Part shown: one piece after another, positions 62,220 through 64,000 of the stretch
Numbering within the stretch: the first letter of the stretch is position 1
How the letters are laid out: each line of letters opens with the position of its first letter
Source: AP-15 sp963702685
Lineage (GTDB): Bacteria; Pseudomonadota; Alphaproteobacteria; ATCC43930; CGMCC-115725
Length of the DNA stretch: 64,000 nt
Assembly: GCA_963702685.1 (NCBI GenBank)
Contig: CAVPDQ010000002.1
Span: forward strand, 62,001 to 126,000
Direction of reading: 5' to 3'
The notes under the pieces: generated by a model
Database searches by the model: none
Seen by the model: the letters and a program-made list of their open reading frames with translations, nothing else
What the model was told of the DNA's origin: nothing
Program-made: the position numbers and the translations under genes

Positions 62220-63173
62220 CGATAGCGGATCCTGGGATCGAGCCAGGCGGTCGCCACATCGACAAATATATTCAGCACCACAAACACCACGGCGTAGAGA
62301 AACACCAGGTTCTGCATGACGAATATGTCGCGCTCGTTGACCGCGGTGAACATCGCGTAGCCGAGCCCCGGGGTGCCGAAGGCGCGCTCGACCGGGATCG
62401 AGCCGGCCAGCACAAAGCCGAGCAGGATGCCGGACAGCGTGATGACCGGCAGCAGCGCATTCGGCAGCGCATGCGCGCTGATCACCAGCCGCGCGTTCAG
62501 CCCCTTGGCGCGGGCGGTGCGCACGTAATCCTCGCGGATCACCTCCAAGCAGGCTCGACCGCGCCATGCGGGCGATATAGGCGGCCTGCCCGAGCCCGAG
62601 CACGACCGCCGGCCCGATCACGATCTGCAGGTTCCGCCACGGCTCGGCAAACAGCGAGGCGCCGGCGAGCGGCGCGCGATACCCGAACCAGAACAGCAGA
62701 GCCAGCACGATCAGCATGCCGAGCCAGAACCCCGGCACCGCGAGGAACAGGATGCTGAAAAAGCGCGAGACGTTGTCGGCCACGCTGTTGGGCCGGAGCG
62801 CGCTGACGATCGCCACCGGGATGCCGACCAGCCACGACAGCACGACCGAGATGGCGCCGATTTCCGCGGTCAAGGGCGCGCGCCGGGCGATCATCTCGGC
62901 GACGCTCTCGGCGCGAAAGAACGAATGGCCAAAGCTGCCGCTGAGGATGTCGCGGATCCAGTGCAGGTATTGGATCGCCAGCGGGTCGCTGAGCCCGAGC
63001 TGCGCCATGTACCGGGCGCGCTCGGCGGCGGTCAGCTTGGTGAACCCCTCCATGCCGAAGATCGCGACCAGCGGGTCTCCCGGCAAAACCCGCAGCACGA
63101 CGAACACGACAATCGACACGCCGACCACGGTCAGCGCGCCAAACGCCAGCCGGCGGACGATATATGTATACAT
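62216..63173 (-). CDS. Peptide ABC transporter permease (DppB type), one frameshift
   Basis: A 318-residue permease starting MYTYIVRRLAFGALTVVGVS. It contains RVLPGDPLVAIFG, LSGSFGHSFF and, after removing one base near 62550 (plus strand CCAAGCAGG to CCAGCAGG), the EAA loop EVIREDYVRTARAKGLNARL and LAGSIPVERAFGTPGLGYAM, all typical of DppB. With DppC it forms the membrane channel for the peptide importer whose ATPases and binding protein are encoded on the other side of the Uma2-type gene. The permease pair runs opposite to the ATPase pair. Confidence 0.87.
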
Positions 63174-63290
63174 GGCTCGGGCGTGTCGCTTGCCGGGGCT
63201 GCTTCCGGCAAAGAAACTGGAGGCCGGCCTGCGCCCGGTCAAGCGCTTCGGCGCGGACCTAATCGGCCGCCGGCGTTCTATCGCAATCGA

Positions 63291-63366
63291 TGGTGAGCCC
63301 GTCGGGATTCGAACCCGAGACCTACTGATTAAAAGTCAGTTGCTCTACCGGCTGAGCTACAGGCTC
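63291..63366 (-). tRNA. tRNA-Lys (anticodon TTT)
   Basis: A 76-base tRNA on the minus strand with acceptor stem GAGCCTG/CGGGCTC (one T-G pair), D-loop GTAGCTCAGCCGGTAGAGC, anticodon loop CTTTTAA in stem CTGA/TCAG, T-arm CGGGTTCGAATCCCG, and an encoded CCA end. Cloverleaf and anticodon TTT identify lysine. It lies 117 bases upstream of the DppB start on the same strand. Confidence 0.95.
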
Positions 63367-63451
63367 GCAGGACGACCGGGAAGACCCGGTCATCCGATCT
63401 GCGCGATATGGGGCCGCGCCCGCTCCGGCAAAAGAGCCGGCTCGGGCCCCA

Positions 63452-63494
63452 GCCAATTCAGCAATTCGGCCAATTCAGCAATTCGGCCAATTCA
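63452..63494. repeat. 17-bp tandem repeat, 2.5 copies
   Basis: GCCAATTCAGCAATTCG is repeated twice (63452-63485), and a partial third copy GCCAATTCA ends in the TCA that is the stop codon of the minus-strand NIPSNAP gene. The array lies between that gene and the tRNA gene. No function is apparent. Confidence 0.85.
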
Positions 63495-64000
63495 CCGCAG
63501 GGGTGAGAAGGCGGCCGGGGCGACCAGCATGTTTTCCTGCTTCAGCATCATGCTGGGTCCGCCACCCGATGGCGGCGGCCAGATGCCTTTGGCGCGGGCT
63601 TCCTCGCGGATGCGGAAACGCTCGCCGGCATCCTTGTAAGCCCAGATGTGGCACCATTTGTTGAGCCCGCCGACCTCGGAATGCCAGGCGCCGACCAGCG
63701 GCGAGAGCTCGTTGCGCCGGGCGATGTGGCCGCTCCAGCGGTCGATCACCGCCGGGATCCCGCCGGGCTTGAAGGTGTAGAGGCGGATCTCGTAGATGCC
63801 ACCCAATTGCCGCGGCTCGAGCGCCGGCGAAAACGGGGCCGGCACATAGATGTCGCTCTGCTGCTCGGTGACGAATTCGCGCACATTGGGCGGCCAGCCT
63901 TCGAGCTTGAGCGCCTCGGCCCGCAGCCGGGTGCGCGCCGCCTGGTCTTCATAGGGCCACACATGGATCACCCGGTTCAACGGCCCGACCTCGGTGTGCC
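63492..64000 (-). CDS. NIPSNAP family protein, truncated by the window edge
   Basis: The frame is open to the end of the window, so the N-terminus is missing. Two NIPSNAP-type repeats are visible: HTEVGPLNRVIHVWPYED near the truncated start and YEIRLYTFKPGGIPAVIDRW followed by WHSEVGGLNKWCHIWAYKDA in the second. The domain is a dimeric ferredoxin-like fold of uncertain enzymatic role in bacteria. The visible part covers 168 residues. It lies downstream of whatever gene precedes it outside the window. Confidence 0.85.
   Translation of the reverse strand, partial: HTEVGPLNRVIHVWPYEDQAARTRLRAEALKLEGWPPNVREFVTEQQSDIYVPAPFSPALEPRQLGGIYEIRLYTFKPGGIPAVIDRWSGHIARRNELSPLVGAWHSEVGGLNKWCHIWAYKDAGERFRIREEARAKGIWPPPSGGGPSMMLKQENMLVAPAAFSPLR

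Noticed and set aside
62716..63639. Plus-strand open frame of about 300 codons spanning the tRNA gene
   Set aside because: It crosses a clear tRNA-Lys and the antisense of the DppB gene, with no motif of its own.

Overview
The window looks like a chromosomal segment of a high-GC (roughly two-thirds G+C) alphaproteobacterium, most likely a free-living, rhizobium- or Rhodospirillales-like environmental species. Reasons: oligopeptide ABC transporters, a Bug-type solute receptor, twin MR/MLE enolase-superfamily enzymes, GMC and luciferase-like oxidoreductases, DUF1328 and short alphaproteobacterial XRE regulators, GTG/TTG starts, and the CTTCGAGAC...CCTCAT.CTGAGG palindromic intergenic repeats common in that class. 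No ribosomal operon, phage or CRISPR is present; one tRNA-Lys(TTT) lies near the right end.

Layout. 1-5.4 kb: end of a peptide ABC transporter (permease tail, two ATPases), then a catabolic-looking trio in which two paralogous enolase-superfamily enzymes flank an MBL-fold lactonase. 5.6-9.5 kb: small metabolic genes (GST, duplicated dimeric alpha/beta-barrel protein, enoyl-CoA hydratase, Bug receptor). 9.6-11.2 kb: an MscS channel fused to a cyclic-nucleotide-binding-like domain, preceded by a 16-bp minisatellite. 11.2-41.9 kb: a large surface-polysaccharide locus. It opens with an XRE protein, an EPS-associated MarR-type regulator and a NusG-family antiterminator. It continues with WlbA-WlbB fusion and WlbC-like enzymes for a 2,3-diacetamido-uronic acid, a Wzm/Wzt ABC exporter, a sulfotransferase, two WbpI/WecB-type 2-epimerases, several glycosyltransferases, three AsnB-type amidotransferases and three tandem SDR sugar-nucleotide epimerases. 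This content resembles the Bordetella wlb/wbm O-antigen genes, so the product may be an amidated, possibly sulfated, diacetamido-uronic acid polymer exported by the ABC route. A lower-GC island at 34.2-38.0 kb interrupts it with a ~1000-residue RelA/SpoT-domain protein carrying a long helical C-terminus. 42-56 kb: ordinary metabolic and transport genes. 56.3-63.2 kb: an IS1380-type transposase remnant and a second peptide ABC transporter split into opposite orientations around a Uma2-type gene. 63.3-64 kb: tRNA-Lys and a truncated NIPSNAP gene.

Sequence quality. Between about 26.8 and 62.6 kb at least thirteen genes are broken by frameshifts; the first 26.7 kb shows none. Almost all breaks are repaired by deleting one base, and more than half of the inserted bases lie in or beside a CAG/CTG trinucleotide, mostly CAGC/GCTG. 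I therefore treat most as likely sequence errors and describe the reconstructed genes, but biological decay cannot be excluded from the sequence alone. Large antisense reading frames are by-products of GC-rich codon usage and are left out.
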